A stretch of 63,538 nucleotides of DNA from Bacillota bacterium (GTDB lineage: Bacteria > Bacillota > Clostridia > Lachnospirales > Lachnospiraceae), in assembly GCA_023457255.1 (NCBI GenBank), contig JAEWMB010000001.1:1-63538 (forward strand), given 5' to 3'. A program made the position numbers and the translations under genes. The notes under the pieces were generated by a model. The model had not been told where the DNA came from, searched no databases, and worked only from the letters and a program-made list of their open reading frames with translations. Positions within the stretch are counted from its first letter, which is position 1. Each line of letters opens with the position of its first letter. Positions 44,921-54,161 of the stretch are shown piece by piece.

Positions 44921-45772
44921 TCACTCCTTCCACATCATCTGATATTTTTTAGGAGTAATGCCCTTATATTTTTTAAAGGTTTTAATAAAATAACTAAAAT
45001 CATTAAAACCGCAGCGAAATGCAATATCGGTTAGCGTATCCTCTGCTTGGCTAATCTGGTAACAGGCCTGTTCAATCCGATAATAATTCAGATAGTCGAT
45101 CGGGGTTCGATTGGTATACTCCTGAAAAAAGCGGCAGAAGTATTTGGGTGAGAGTCCGCATGCCATTGATAGTTCCTGCAAGGTTAGTGGCTTTGCATAA
45201 TCTGTTACAATAAGTTCTAAAGAGGCCTTTAACTGTTCAATGGATCTTTGAGCTTTTAGTTTAGATTCTTCTGCCTTGCGATAAGATTTATGTTGCTGTA
45301 AGGCTGCAAAAAATAATAACAAAGAACCTAATACGGACAGTTCATACCCTTGTGCTTCTGTTCGGATTGCATCAAACATCGAAAATAGCGGGGATGTGAT
45401 GCATGCTCTATTATGTACCGGGGAAATACTTATCTTTTGGTGCGCTATTTTTCTAAGGAAGGTATCTGTCAGAAAACTTCTTTGACGTATGAGATTAAAG
45501 TCAAATACAATACATTCATAGGTACAATCTTTTGGTGAACCTCCGTGTAATTTGCCATCTTTAATAAAGGCAATGTCATCCTTCTTTAGAAGATATTCTG
45601 TTCCCTCGAGAAATAGTTGAAATTCTCCATTCAAAATACGAATAATTTCATATTCCATATGCCAATGAAAAGGCATCTCATACTGCGGATGTGTATGAAC
45701 CACATAGTGATATTCTATTGGAAAATCTATGGTGCCTCTTTGTCTGCACTCATGATATCTGATGTCCTGCAT
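44921..45772 (-). CDS. AraC-family regulator with cupin sensor domain
   Basis: A 283-residue regulator with an N-terminal cupin (EMPFHWHMEYEIIRILNGEF, DIAFIKDGKLHGG) and a C-terminal AraC domain (LQELSMACGLSPKYFCRFFQ; DIAFRCGFNDFSYFIKTFKK; GITPKKYQMMW). AGGAAGG precedes the ATG. It is divergent from the fucose isomerase operon and is the obvious candidate for its regulator, sensing fucose or a related sugar. Confidence 0.88.
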   Translation of the reverse strand: MQDIRYHECRQRGTIDFPIEYHYVVHTHPQYEMPFHWHMEYEIIRILNGEFQLFLEGTEYLLKKDDIAFIKDGKLHGGSPKDCTYECIVFDFNLIRQRSFLTDTFLRKIAHQKISISPVHNRACITSPLFSMFDAIRTEAQGYELSVLGSLLLFFAALQQHKSYRKAEESKLKAQRSIEQLKASLELIVTDYAKPLTLQELSMACGLSPKYFCRFFQEYTNRTPIDYLNYYRIEQACYQISQAEDTLTDIAFRCGFNDFSYFIKTFKKYKGITPKKYQMMWKE

Positions 45773-46000
45773 AAGAAACCTTCCTGTGACTATTGTTATA
45801 TTTTTATGCCATTATAACACAAGATTACTTTTACGTAAAATATTATAATAAGGGTGATCAAAAAGAATATGCTCTGATACAGCGTTTCTCTCCAGACGAC
45901 ACAAAAACATATCTTATAACTCTTATGCCGTTAAGTAAGAAAGGGGGAAAACAATCGGAAGCTCTAATAACAGAAAGAACATAGAAGGAGGAAGTTACAT

Positions 46001-47794
46001 ATGGCAAAAAGCAGACTAATTGGGGAGTATCCGATTATCGGAATCAGACCAACCATTGATGGCAGAAGAGGATATCTTAAGGTGAGAGAATCCTTAGAGG
46101 AACAGACAATGGGGATGGCAAAGGCAGCAGCAAAATTATTTGAGGAAAATCTGCGCTATTCGAATGGAGACCCGGTAAAAGTTATTATTTCGGAGACCAC
46201 AATCGGACGGGCAGGAGAGACTGCGGCTTGTGCGGAACAATTCAAAAAAGCAGGAGTAGATATTACCTTAACGGTTACACCTTGCTGGTGTTATGGCGCA
46301 GAGACCATGGATATGGACCCAATGACAATCAAAGGTGTTTGGGGATTTAACGGAACAGAGCGTCCGGGGGCAGTTTATCTTGCCTCGGTATTGGCTACCC
46401 ATGCTCAAAAAGGTCTTCCTGCCTTTGGTATCTATGGACATGACGTTCAGGATGCGGACAACAAAGAAATTCCAGAGGATGTAAAAGAAAAATTACTTCG
46501 TTTTGGACGTGCCGCAGTGGCAGCAGCAACCATGAGAGGCAAATCCTATCTTCAGATTGGTTCTATCTGTATGGGGATTGGCGGTTCTATTATTGATCCG
46601 GCATTTATAGAAGAGTATCTTGGAATGCGTGTTGAATCCGTTGATGAGGTAGAGATTATCCGCCGTATGACAGAGGGGATTTACGATAAAGAAGAATATG
46701 AGAAGGCACTTGCATGGACAAAGGAAAAATGCAAGGAAGGATTTGATAAAAATCCAAGGGAAGTTCAAAAAACACCGGAGCAGAAAGAAAAAGACTGGGA
46801 ATTCGTTGTAAAAATGATGTGTATCATTAAGGATTTAATGAATGGAAATGCAAATCTTGCGGAAGGCTGTGAAGAGGAGAGATCCGGTCATAATGCGATA
46901 GCAGCAGGTTTTCAGGGACAGCGTCAATGGACCGACTTCTATCCAAACTGTGATTTCCCAGAGGCATTACTCAACACGTCATTTGATTGGAATGGTGCAA
47001 GGGAACCTTATATTCTGGCAACTGAAAATGATGTGCTAAACGGTCTTGGTATGCTGTTTAGCAAACTATTAACGAATACCGCCCAGATTTTTGCCGACGT
47101 TCGTACCTACTGGAGCCCGGAAGCAGTGAAGAAAGCGACCGGTTATGACCTTGAGGGAGTAGCAAAAGAATCTGGTGGTATCATTCATTTAATTAATTCC
47201 GGTGCTGCTTGTCTTGATGCCTGTGGGGAAGCAAAGGATGCTTTTGGTAACGGTGTGGTGAAGCCTTGGTATGAAGTAAAGGAAGAAGACCAAGAGGCGA
47301 TACTTAATGCAACTACCTGGAATGCCGCTGACTATGGGTATTTCCGTGGCGGCGGATTCTCTTCAAGATTTTTAACTGCAGTCCAGATGCCTTGTACTAT
47401 GATAAGGTTAAATCTTGTAAAGGGTCTTGGGCCGATGTTGCAGATTGCAGAAGGTTATACAGTGAAGCTCCCAGATGAAGTGTCAGACGTTCTATGGAAG
47501 AGAACGGACTATACTTGGCCATGTACTTGGTTTGCTCCAAGAACAACCGGAGAAGGTGCTTTTAAGACCGCTTATGAGGTGATGAATAATTGGGGGGCTA
47601 ATCATGGTGCGATTAGTTATGGACACATTGGAGCAGATTTAATTACCCTTTGTTCCATGTTAAGAATTCCGGTAGCAATGCACAATGTCCCAGAGGATAA
47701 GATTTTCCGTCCGGCTGTATGGAATGCTTTTGGAATGGATAAGGAAGGACAGGACTATAGAGCTTGTGCGGCTTATGGTCCAATGTATCGTTAA
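46001..47794 (+). CDS. fucI: L-fucose isomerase
   Basis: A 597-residue cytoplasmic Mn-dependent ketol isomerase converting L-fucose to L-fuculose, of the usual family length (about 590). Family segments include IGIRPTIDGRRGYLKVRESL, TPCWCYGAETMDMDP, YLQIGSICMGIGGSIIDP and the C-terminal SYGHIGADLITLCSMLRIPV. GAAGGAGG precedes the ATG. Its stop is three bases from the next ATG, so it is co-transcribed with the kinase and the mutarotase. No fuculose-1-phosphate aldolase gene lies here, so that step must be encoded elsewhere. Confidence 0.94.
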   Translation: MAKSRLIGEYPIIGIRPTIDGRRGYLKVRESLEEQTMGMAKAAAKLFEENLRYSNGDPVKVIISETTIGRAGETAACAEQFKKAGVDITLTVTPCWCYGAETMDMDPMTIKGVWGFNGTERPGAVYLASVLATHAQKGLPAFGIYGHDVQDADNKEIPEDVKEKLLRFGRAAVAAATMRGKSYLQIGSICMGIGGSIIDPAFIEEYLGMRVESVDEVEIIRRMTEGIYDKEEYEKALAWTKEKCKEGFDKNPREVQKTPEQKEKDWEFVVKMMCIIKDLMNGNANLAEGCEEERSGHNAIAAGFQGQRQWTDFYPNCDFPEALLNTSFDWNGAREPYILATENDVLNGLGMLFSKLLTNTAQIFADVRTYWSPEAVKKATGYDLEGVAKESGGIIHLINSGAACLDACGEAKDAFGNGVVKPWYEVKEEDQEAILNATTWNAADYGYFRGGGFSSRFLTAVQMPCTMIRLNLVKGLGPMLQIAEGYTVKLPDEVSDVLWKRTDYTWPCTWFAPRTTGEGAFKTAYEVMNNWGANHGAISYGHIGADLITLCSMLRIPVAMHNVPEDKIFRPAVWNAFGMDKEGQDYRACAAYGPMYR

Positions 47795-47797
47795 GTT

Positions 47798-49282
47798 ATG
47801 GAGAGAGGGAAAAATGTTTTAGCGATTGACCTTGGAGCCTCCAGCGGAAGAGCGATCCTTGCAAATTTTGATGGGAAGCGGATTCGGCTAGAGGAGCTGC
47901 ACCGGTTTTTAAATGAACCGGTGCAGCTAAATCAGACGTTATATTGGGACGTATTACGTTTGATGCATGACATAAAAATTGGTCTTCAAAAAGCAGCTAA
48001 GGTTACCTTCCAGAGCGTAGGGATTGATACTTGGGGTGTGGATTTTGGACTTTTGGATGAGGACGGAAACTTGCTGGAAAATCCGGTGCATTATCGTGAT
48101 AAAAGAACAGAAGGAATGCTTGAGCTTGCGTTTTCGAGATACGATAAGGAAAGATTTTACGAACTGAGTGGAAATCAGTTTATGGAGATCAATACGGTAT
48201 TTCAATTACTTTCTTTAACGAATTCAAGACAGTTATTATTGCCGCGGGCAAAAACACTTCTATTAATGCCTGATTTATTAAATTATTTCTTAACGGGGGT
48301 AAAGGCAAGTGAATATACGATTGCATCTACTACTCAGATGCTTCATGCAAGGGATAAGGTGTGGTCTGAGGAAATTTTACATTCACTAGGATTACCGAAA
48401 GGTATTCTAACGAAAATCATAGAGCCTGGAACCGTACTTTCACCCATTCGTAAAGAAATTTTAGAAGAATTAATGATAAAGCCTGCCAGCGTGGTAGCAG
48501 TTGCCGGTCATGATACACAGTGTGCTATGGCAGCTATTCCGGCAAAAGAGGAAGATTTCTTATTCCTTAGCTGCGGAACATGGTCTTTATTTGGAACGGA
48601 ACTTAAGGAACCGTTAATTTCTGAAAAATCAAAGCAGTACAATATGACGAATGAAGGCGGATACGGCGGGAAGATTTCTTTCCTAAAAAATATCATCGGA
48701 TTGTGGCTGATGCAAGAAAGCCAAAGACAATGGGCAAGAGAAGGGCTTAAACTTACATTTTCAGAACTTGAAGAAGAAGCACAAAAGGCGGCTCCTTGGA
48801 AGGCTTTTCTTGATCCGGATGCCCCTGAGTTCGTTGCTCCTGGTAATATACCAGAGAGAATCCGTGATTATTGTAAGCGGACAAATCAGGAAGTTCCAAA
48901 AGAAATTGGTGAGTATGTGCGCCTCATTAACGAAAGTTTGGCATTGAAATACCGTTATGTAATGGAACAAATTGAGGATTGTACACAGAAAAGCTATGAT
49001 ACGATTTACCTGGTTGGCGGTGGTGTCAAGAGTCGTTTGCTTTGTCAGATGACTGCGAATGCTTGTAGGAAGAAGGTGGTGGCAGGGCCTGCGGAAGCCA
49101 CAGTATATGGAAATGCAGCCCTGCAATTGATTGCTTTAGGAGAAATCAGTGACTTAGCAAAAGCCAGAGAATATATTAGAAACTCAGAAGATATGATATG
49201 CTATGAGCCACAAGAGGAAAATAGGTGGAAAAAGGCATATCAGAGATTTTTATTACTTTGTGGGTTGAATAGCAATGGGTAA
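47798..49282 (+). CDS. L-fuculokinase/rhamnulokinase (FGGY family)
   Basis: A 494-residue FGGY sugar kinase. The ATP-binding start VLAIDLGASSGRAILANFDG and the sugar-binding IDTWGVDFGLLDEDG are those of the RhaB-like branch that also serves as fuculokinase in Clostridia. The phosphate/adenosine motifs VAGHDTQCA, FLSCGTWSLFG and VGGGVKS are all present. It follows fucI by three bases, so phosphorylation of L-fuculose is the likely role; rhamnulose is the alternative substrate. Confidence 0.88.
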   Translation: MERGKNVLAIDLGASSGRAILANFDGKRIRLEELHRFLNEPVQLNQTLYWDVLRLMHDIKIGLQKAAKVTFQSVGIDTWGVDFGLLDEDGNLLENPVHYRDKRTEGMLELAFSRYDKERFYELSGNQFMEINTVFQLLSLTNSRQLLLPRAKTLLLMPDLLNYFLTGVKASEYTIASTTQMLHARDKVWSEEILHSLGLPKGILTKIIEPGTVLSPIRKEILEELMIKPASVVAVAGHDTQCAMAAIPAKEEDFLFLSCGTWSLFGTELKEPLISEKSKQYNMTNEGGYGGKISFLKNIIGLWLMQESQRQWAREGLKLTFSELEEEAQKAAPWKAFLDPDAPEFVAPGNIPERIRDYCKRTNQEVPKEIGEYVRLINESLALKYRYVMEQIEDCTQKSYDTIYLVGGGVKSRLLCQMTANACRKKVVAGPAEATVYGNAALQLIALGEISDLAKAREYIRNSEDMICYEPQEENRWKKAYQRFLLLCGLNSNG

Positions 49283-49334
49283 ACAAAATAAAAATTAAGA
49301 GCAATAAATATAAGAGTGTAATTGGAGGGCTGTT

Positions 49335-49775
49335 ATGTTAAAAGGAATACCTAAAATATTATCACCAGAGCTTTTAAAGGTTTTATGTGAAATGGGACAC
49401 AGTGACCGAATTGTTCTTGCGGATGGTAATTTTCCGGCACAAAGCGTTGGAAAAGATGCGATTGTAATTCGATGTGACGGACATGATGTACCAAGTCTCT
49501 TACATGCTATTTTAAAGGTATTTCCTTTGGATACCTATGTTGATAATCCGGTTTTACTGATGGAAAAAGTTCCAGGTGATACAGTAGAAACTCCTATTTG
49601 GGATGAATATAAGCAAATTATTCGTCAGTATGAGGAGCGAGGAGAAAAAGCAATTGGTACAGTGGAAAGATTTGCATTTTATGAAGAATCGAAAAAAGCA
49701 TACGCCATCATAGCAACTGGGGAAAAGGCTCTATATGCTAACATAATTCTACAAAAAGGTGTTGTAGCCGGCTAG
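49335..49775 (+). CDS. fucU: RbsD/FucU-family sugar mutarotase
   Basis: A 146-residue protein of the RbsD/FucU family, which interconverts anomers of free sugars. The active-site histidine lies in the family motif MGHSDRIVLADGNFPA (20-35), and the C-terminal ATGEKALYANIILQKGV is typical. GGAGGGC precedes the ATG. Its place after fucI and the kinase indicates L-fucose mutarotase. Confidence 0.92.
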   Translation: MLKGIPKILSPELLKVLCEMGHSDRIVLADGNFPAQSVGKDAIVIRCDGHDVPSLLHAILKVFPLDTYVDNPVLLMEKVPGDTVETPIWDEYKQIIRQYEERGEKAIGTVERFAFYEESKKAYAIIATGEKALYANIILQKGVVAG

Positions 49776-49915
49776 GAGTAAAATGCGCCGGGATACTAAA
49801 GTGAAATGGCGGCGCTGAGATACTTCTTGCAGCTACTGGAAATTTTACATTTTGCAGAGTTGGCGTATGCTTGGGAGCTAAAGTAAAGCTTACTTGATAA
49901 AAATCTCGAACTATC

Positions 49916-50659
49916 CTATTCCCAGCGAAAATACCGGATTGATACTGTAATGCAACATATAGCTAAAATAATGAGAAAGAAGAGCGGAAATAGTACATTA
50001 TCAACTGCTATTCCAAGAGAGGCAGCTTTTAGTAATTTGATACCTTGGGTTAAGGGCATGATATCTGCTGCCTTTTGTAACGCGTTTGGCATAACTTCAT
50101 ATGGCAGTGTTGCTCCAGAAAAGATTAACATCGGAAAGTACAAGAGACTGGCAATAATACTCGCAATCTTTGCATTTGGAGAAATTCCTCCTACCATCAT
50201 ACCAATACTAAAAATAGAGATTAACACCAATAGATACCCGCCAAAGAACTGGTTCCATGAGCCATCCATGCGGTAGCCAAAAAAGATTGAAGCTGTAGTG
50301 TAAGTAGACAGGAAAGAAACAACAGAATATAGAGTATAAATTGTTACCTGAACTGCCAGAATCACCGTCGGACTTACCGGAGTTACTTGGAAACGTTTTA
50401 ATATTCTCTTATTTCGATAATCTGATACAACCAACGGTAGTCCCATGACCCCGCCGGCACATATGGATATGGATGGCATGGCTGCAAAGGACTGTGCAAA
50501 GAAGGAATAACTTGCACCTTCAAAAGCAGGTTTTTCTCCGTATAGAATTCCTAAGATAATTGTTATAATAAGAGGCATACAGATAGCGAAGATAACCATA
50601 TCCATTCCTCGTACGGATAACTTTAATTCGGTCTTTAACATTGTTTTATATGCGTTCAT
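49916..50659 (-). CDS. ABC-2 type transporter permease
   Basis: A 247-residue integral membrane protein with about six transmembrane helices, of the ABC-2 exporter type (GGVMGLPLVVSDYRNKRILKRFQVTPV and YFPMLIFSGATLPYEVMPN are family-like). The ATG at 50659 follows GAGGAGGA and overlaps the ATPase stop by 14 bases; the longer frame to 50725 would lie inside the ATPase. With the ATPase it probably exports a drug, lipid or peptide. The MerR regulator upstream suggests drug-responsive control. Confidence 0.88.
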   Translation of the reverse strand: MNAYKTMLKTELKLSVRGMDMVIFAICMPLIITIILGILYGEKPAFEGASYSFFAQSFAAMPSISICAGGVMGLPLVVSDYRNKRILKRFQVTPVSPTVILAVQVTIYTLYSVVSFLSTYTTASIFFGYRMDGSWNQFFGGYLLVLISIFSIGMMVGGISPNAKIASIIASLLYFPMLIFSGATLPYEVMPNALQKAADIMPLTQGIKLLKAASLGIAVDNVLFPLFFLIILAICCITVSIRYFRWE

Positions 50660-51377
50660 TACCAAGTTCCTCCTCTGAATACCAAAGATATGCTTCTTCA
50701 AGGTTTTGGTAAGGGCTTGATGCAATTGCTTCTTCCACGGTACCTTGAAATACTGTTTTGCCTTTTTTTAAGATACAGATTTTATCACATAGGACAGATA
50801 CCTCCTCCATAGAGTGCGAAGTAAGAAAAATGGTAAGCCCTTTTGCTTTTAAGTCCAAAAGGTATTTCCATACATCCCGTCTGGCCTTAGTATCAAGTCC
50901 TGTGGTTAATTCATCAAGAAATACAACTTCTGGATTTGGTATGAGTGCAAGAAGAACGAATAAGCGCTGCTTCTGCCCTCCGGAAAGCTCACTGATTGTA
51001 TTTTTTGATTTTTCATTAAGCCCAAACTGTTTCAGCAAATCTTCGTAATTAGCGGGTTTTCTATAAAGAGATTGTATCTCTTCGCAAAGTTCGGCAACGG
51101 TGATTTTTTCTTGATAGGCAGCTTCTTGAAATTGTACACCAACTCGCTCAAATAATTTCTTACGGTCAATGTAGGGGTTCAATCCAAGGATAGTAGCCGT
51201 ACCGGTATCAGGTTTTTTCGTGCCTAAAATACATTCGACGGTTGTACTTTTTCCTGCTCCATTGGCTCCAAGCAAACCAAAGATTGTACCCCTGGGTATT
51301 TCGATGTTTACGTTTTCAACAGCCGGTAGATTATGATAAGATTTACTTAGCTGTTTAGCATGAATAACTATTTCCAC
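50646..51377 (-). CDS. ABC transporter ATP-binding protein
   Basis: A 243-residue ATPase with Walker A (GANGAGKST, about 36-44), Q-loop (VGVQFQEAAYQEK), signature LSGGQKQR, Walker B (VVFLDELTTGLD) and H-loop (LTSHSMEE). It is the energiser of the overlapping ABC-2 permease, of the CcmA/multidrug type. It lies 89 bases after the MerR gene, with a hairpin between. Confidence 0.93.
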   Translation of the reverse strand: MEIVIHAKQLSKSYHNLPAVENVNIEIPRGTIFGLLGANGAGKSTTVECILGTKKPDTGTATILGLNPYIDRKKLFERVGVQFQEAAYQEKITVAELCEEIQSLYRKPANYEDLLKQFGLNEKSKNTISELSGGQKQRLFVLLALIPNPEVVFLDELTTGLDTKARRDVWKYLLDLKAKGLTIFLTSHSMEEVSVLCDKICILKKGKTVFQGTVEEAIASSPYQNLEEAYLWYSEEELGNERI

Positions 51378-51420
51378 ACTGTGTCCTCCTTTTTGTTTCA
51401 GCTTAATTTCATATGGTTCA

Positions 51421-51454
51421 CAAAAAGAATAACACCAATCAAAAGGTTGGTGTT
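51421..51454 (-). terminator. Hairpin between merR and the ABC genes
   Basis: Minus-strand AACACCAA pairs with TTGGTGTT, followed by ATTCTTTTTG. It could partly terminate the regulator transcript and so separate it from the exporter genes. Confidence 0.65.
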
Positions 51455-51466
51455 AAAGTGTAGGGT

Positions 51467-52210
51467 TTATGAAAATTTATGTTTCATGGATTCCATCTGG
51501 TGCTTCATCTGTATGGCATTGATTTCGGCAGACTTTAATGAAGTTATTAGATTATCGCATACCGAAACAATGTCATCCTCTAATGTGGGAGTATTCAGAA
51601 TTTCTTTCATATCGATGCCGGGATTTTTCGATAATGCGTGTAACATTCTTAATATAGATTCTAAAGAATAGTTCGCACATCGAAGAGAACGGATAATTTT
51701 TAATCGATTGATATCTTCCTGTGTATAGGTACGATAACCGTTTTGCCTTCGTTTCACAGTAAGTAAACCGTTCATTTCCCAATTTCTAAGTGTATCCATT
51801 GATAGCTGCAAGTACTCGGATACTTCTTTTCGCTTCATAACAACTGGATTCGTAGGCTTCTTGCTGGATAATAGCTGCTTCACTATATCGATTGCTTCTT
51901 CCGCATTTTTTTGTTCCCGTCTAATTTTGTCTAAGTATTCATTGGTTTTGGAAAAAGCTTTATCAAATTTAGAATTTGCTGTATCTTTTACGGCTTCAAT
52001 CATTAGTTTACGTAATCCATTTTGAAGGATCTCAACTTGAAATGCAGTACGGGCGAGTTTGAATTGTTCGATATGGAAATCGGTAAAGATACGATATCCA
52101 TTCTTGCTGCGCTTGGGTTTTGGAATTAAACCCCATTCTTCATATAGTCGAACAGTGTTAGGATGAATTCCGATTATTTTGGCAACTTGCATAGTACGAT
52201 AAGTTTTCAT
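51467..52210 (-). CDS. MerR-type regulator with two MerR DNA-binding domains
   Basis: A 247-residue protein with a MerR helix-turn-helix at the N-terminus (MQVAKIIGIHPNTVRLYEEW, then GYRIFTDFHIEQFKLAR) and a second complete MerR domain at about 128-195 (KRKEVSEYLQLSMDTLRNWE, GYRTYTQEDINRLKIIRSLR). Most MerR proteins have one such domain and dimerise. GGAGGTG precedes the ATG at 52210; the frame to 52288 has no support. It probably controls the ABC exporter next to it. Confidence 0.85.
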   Translation of the reverse strand: MKTYRTMQVAKIIGIHPNTVRLYEEWGLIPKPKRSKNGYRIFTDFHIEQFKLARTAFQVEILQNGLRKLMIEAVKDTANSKFDKAFSKTNEYLDKIRREQKNAEEAIDIVKQLLSSKKPTNPVVMKRKEVSEYLQLSMDTLRNWEMNGLLTVKRRQNGYRTYTQEDINRLKIIRSLRCANYSLESILRMLHALSKNPGIDMKEILNTPTLEDDIVSVCDNLITSLKSAEINAIQMKHQMESMKHKFS

Positions 52211-52335
52211 AAAGAACACCTCCATTTTACTACTAGAATGACACAGGATTAAAGCCTGGTGGTATAGTGGAGGGTTTTTGATTACCATAAAAGAAGTGGT
52301 TTGCCATTTTTTGTGGTTTCCTATCTTGTACTAGA

Positions 52336-53133
52336 CTAGGATAATTTTTTTGATTTCTCCGCACAGGCTTTCATTGCTTCCATGATACTACTTCGAAAAC
52401 CAGTCTTTTCTAAGACTCTAACCGCATCAATTGTGGTTCCTCCGGGAGAACATACCATATCTTTTAAAGCACCAGGATGTTTCCCTGTTTCTAGTACCAT
52501 CTTTGCACTTCCAAGTACGGCTTGTGCGGCAAAACGATATGCTTTATCTCTTGGCATCCCCTCAGCAACAGCAGCATCCGCCATTGCTTCAATTAGTAAA
52601 AAGACATAAGCGGGTGAACTGCCGCTTACCGCAACGACCGCATCCATAAGGTGCTCCGGGACTTCTTCTGTAAGACCAAAACTACGCAAAAGATTCATAA
52701 CGAGTGCAAACTCTTCTTCTGTAACCTGATCATTTCGGCAAACTGCCGTTATACCTTCTGACACTAGAGCCGGGGTATTCGGCATAGTACGGATTAATTT
52801 TAAGGTACGTTCGAATAAAGATTCCACCTTTTTTAAACTTTGTCCGGCGGCAATGGTGATGATAATGGTGCTTTTCTTAATATCATGAGCAATTTCTTTG
52901 ATTACAGTCTCATAAAATTGAGGTTTTACAGAAAGAAAAAGAATATCTACGCTAGTTGCCACAGTTAGATTATCAGAAGTAGTAAGAATACCTAATTTTT
53001 CTTCTGCTTGCCTAAGTGCCTGGGAAGAGGCGTCTGATACGATAATATCCGCAGGCTCTGCGATATGATTCCGTATCATACCACTAATCATAGCCGTTGC
53101 CATATTGCCACAGCCAATAAATCCAAGTTTCAT
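52336..53133 (-). CDS. proC: Pyrroline-5-carboxylate reductase
   Basis: A 265-residue enzyme reducing pyrroline-5-carboxylate to proline with NAD(P)H. The Rossmann start MKLGFIGCGNMATAMISGMI, the segment LIRTMPNTPALVSEGITAV and the signature PGGTTIDAVRVLEKTGFR are all present, and the length is normal. TAGGAGG precedes the ATG. It is a single-gene unit. Confidence 0.95.
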   Translation of the reverse strand: MKLGFIGCGNMATAMISGMIRNHIAEPADIIVSDASSQALRQAEEKLGILTTSDNLTVATSVDILFLSVKPQFYETVIKEIAHDIKKSTIIITIAAGQSLKKVESLFERTLKLIRTMPNTPALVSEGITAVCRNDQVTEEEFALVMNLLRSFGLTEEVPEHLMDAVVAVSGSSPAYVFLLIEAMADAAVAEGMPRDKAYRFAAQAVLGSAKMVLETGKHPGALKDMVCSPGGTTIDAVRVLEKTGFRSSIMEAMKACAEKSKKLS

Positions 53134-53387
53134 TTTTTATCCTCCTAAGGTTTACATAATAACTATGAGATTGGTAAATAACATTTAGCGCCTTTCATTC
53201 CCTGGAAACAATTTATACTGTTTATTGTAATTCTTATCTTTAAAGTAGCATAGTGGAAAGCGCATATGAATGTGGTACTACGAACTGCAATGTGAACTCT
53301 CTTTGTTTGGAACGGTATCATGTCTAACGACATTATACCATAGTTTTTTATATTGCAAAGGAAATTCTTTTGATAAGGAAGAAACAC

Positions 53388-53416
53388 TTGACATCAAAAA
53401 ATGAAGGTAGTATAGT
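53388..53416 (+). promoter_or_regulatory. Strong promoter of the small leader-ORF transcript
   Basis: TTGACA (53388-53393) and TATAGT (53411-53416) with 17-base spacing. Confidence 0.85.
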
Positions 53417-53455
53417 AGTAAAAAATGATATTATTTATCGAAAGGAGTGAACAAC

Positions 53456-53551
53456 ATGGTAAGAAATCATACACTTATATATTCAGAATGTTTGTTGTTC
53501 GCAAGCGGATATCATTTCTATAAATCATTCTTAACTGAGAATGTATTATAA
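53456..53551 (+). CDS. 31-codon leader peptide ORF
   Basis: AAAGGAG lies eight bases before an ATG that opens 31 codons (MVRNHTLIYSECLLFASGYH... ending FLTENVL). With its strong promoter, good ribosome binding site and a terminator-like hairpin before the next gene, it looks like a translated leader controlling the 54-residue gene. No domain is recognisable, and it could instead be a small functional peptide. Confidence 0.5.
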   Translation: MVRNHTLIYSECLLFASGYHFYKSFLTENVL

Positions 53552-53570
53552 GTGAATGTAAGGGAACGAC

Positions 53571-53601
53571 AGCATTTCTGTAAGTAACAGAAGTGCTTTT
53601 T
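53571..53601 (+). terminator. Hairpin between leader ORF and the 54-aa gene (possible attenuator)
   Basis: AGCATTTCTG pairs with CAGAAGTGCT (one G-U), followed by TTTT. It sits 30 bases before the 54-codon gene. Confidence 0.6.
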
Positions 53602-53631
53602 AAATTTATAGTTATAGCAGGAGGTATGAGT

Positions 53632-53796
53632 ATGGGAAGTAAGAATAAAAATCACGTGGATTTAAATCAGATATTCAAATCAAAAAATGCCGGTTCCTTT
53701 ACAGGAGCCGGGAATGGAAAGAATACAAATAGCAAAGGGCGAAATAGTCAAGTGATTAATAAAAGTTCTGTTGGAGTTAGAGGGCAATCAAAATAG
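53632..53796 (+). CDS. Small basic Asn/Gly/Ser-rich protein
   Basis: A 54-residue, basic, low-complexity protein (MGSKNKNHVDLNQIFKSKNA then Gly/Asn/Lys-rich). It has no signal peptide and no recognised domain. AGGAGGT lies seven bases before the ATG at 53632; the ATG at 53626 is too close to that site. A terminator follows at 53951-53993. Function unknown. Confidence 0.5.
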   Translation: MGSKNKNHVDLNQIFKSKNAGSFTGAGNGKNTNSKGRNSQVINKSSVGVRGQSK

Positions 53797-54161
53797 TACG
53801 CATAATAATTAGGGCTTCTTATTACCTTAGGAAAGAGAATTCTTATAGGGCTTGTGTAATTCAAATGCTCCGGTAGTATTCCCTCTGTAAGGAAAGCAAA
53901 TTAGGTTGGTCCATATCAATATTCATTAGAACATCAGAATAGGATAAGAAACAAGCTGTCATCAAACTAAGATTAATGACAGCTTGTTTTTTCTAAATTT
54001 AAGATGGTTTTGCTTCTACGCTATTATCTTATCTATGCTTATTCAATAAACCCAATATGTCTCTTCAACCATTATCCGAAGATATTAAAACAGCAAACAA
54101 ATTAAAAAACTGTTTCATCTAAACATCTTTCAGTTAGGCATCAAAAATAGTATTCGGAAAC
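53797..54161. other. Intergenic region with terminator
   Basis: No gene. It contains a strong stem at 53953-53992 (AACAAGCTGTCAT with ATGACAGCTTGTT, then TTTTT), the likely end of the small-gene transcript. Confidence 0.6.

Noticed and set aside
45793..45984. 63-codon frame before fucI
   Set aside because: It lies in the divergent control region, has no ribosome binding site and an unusual composition.
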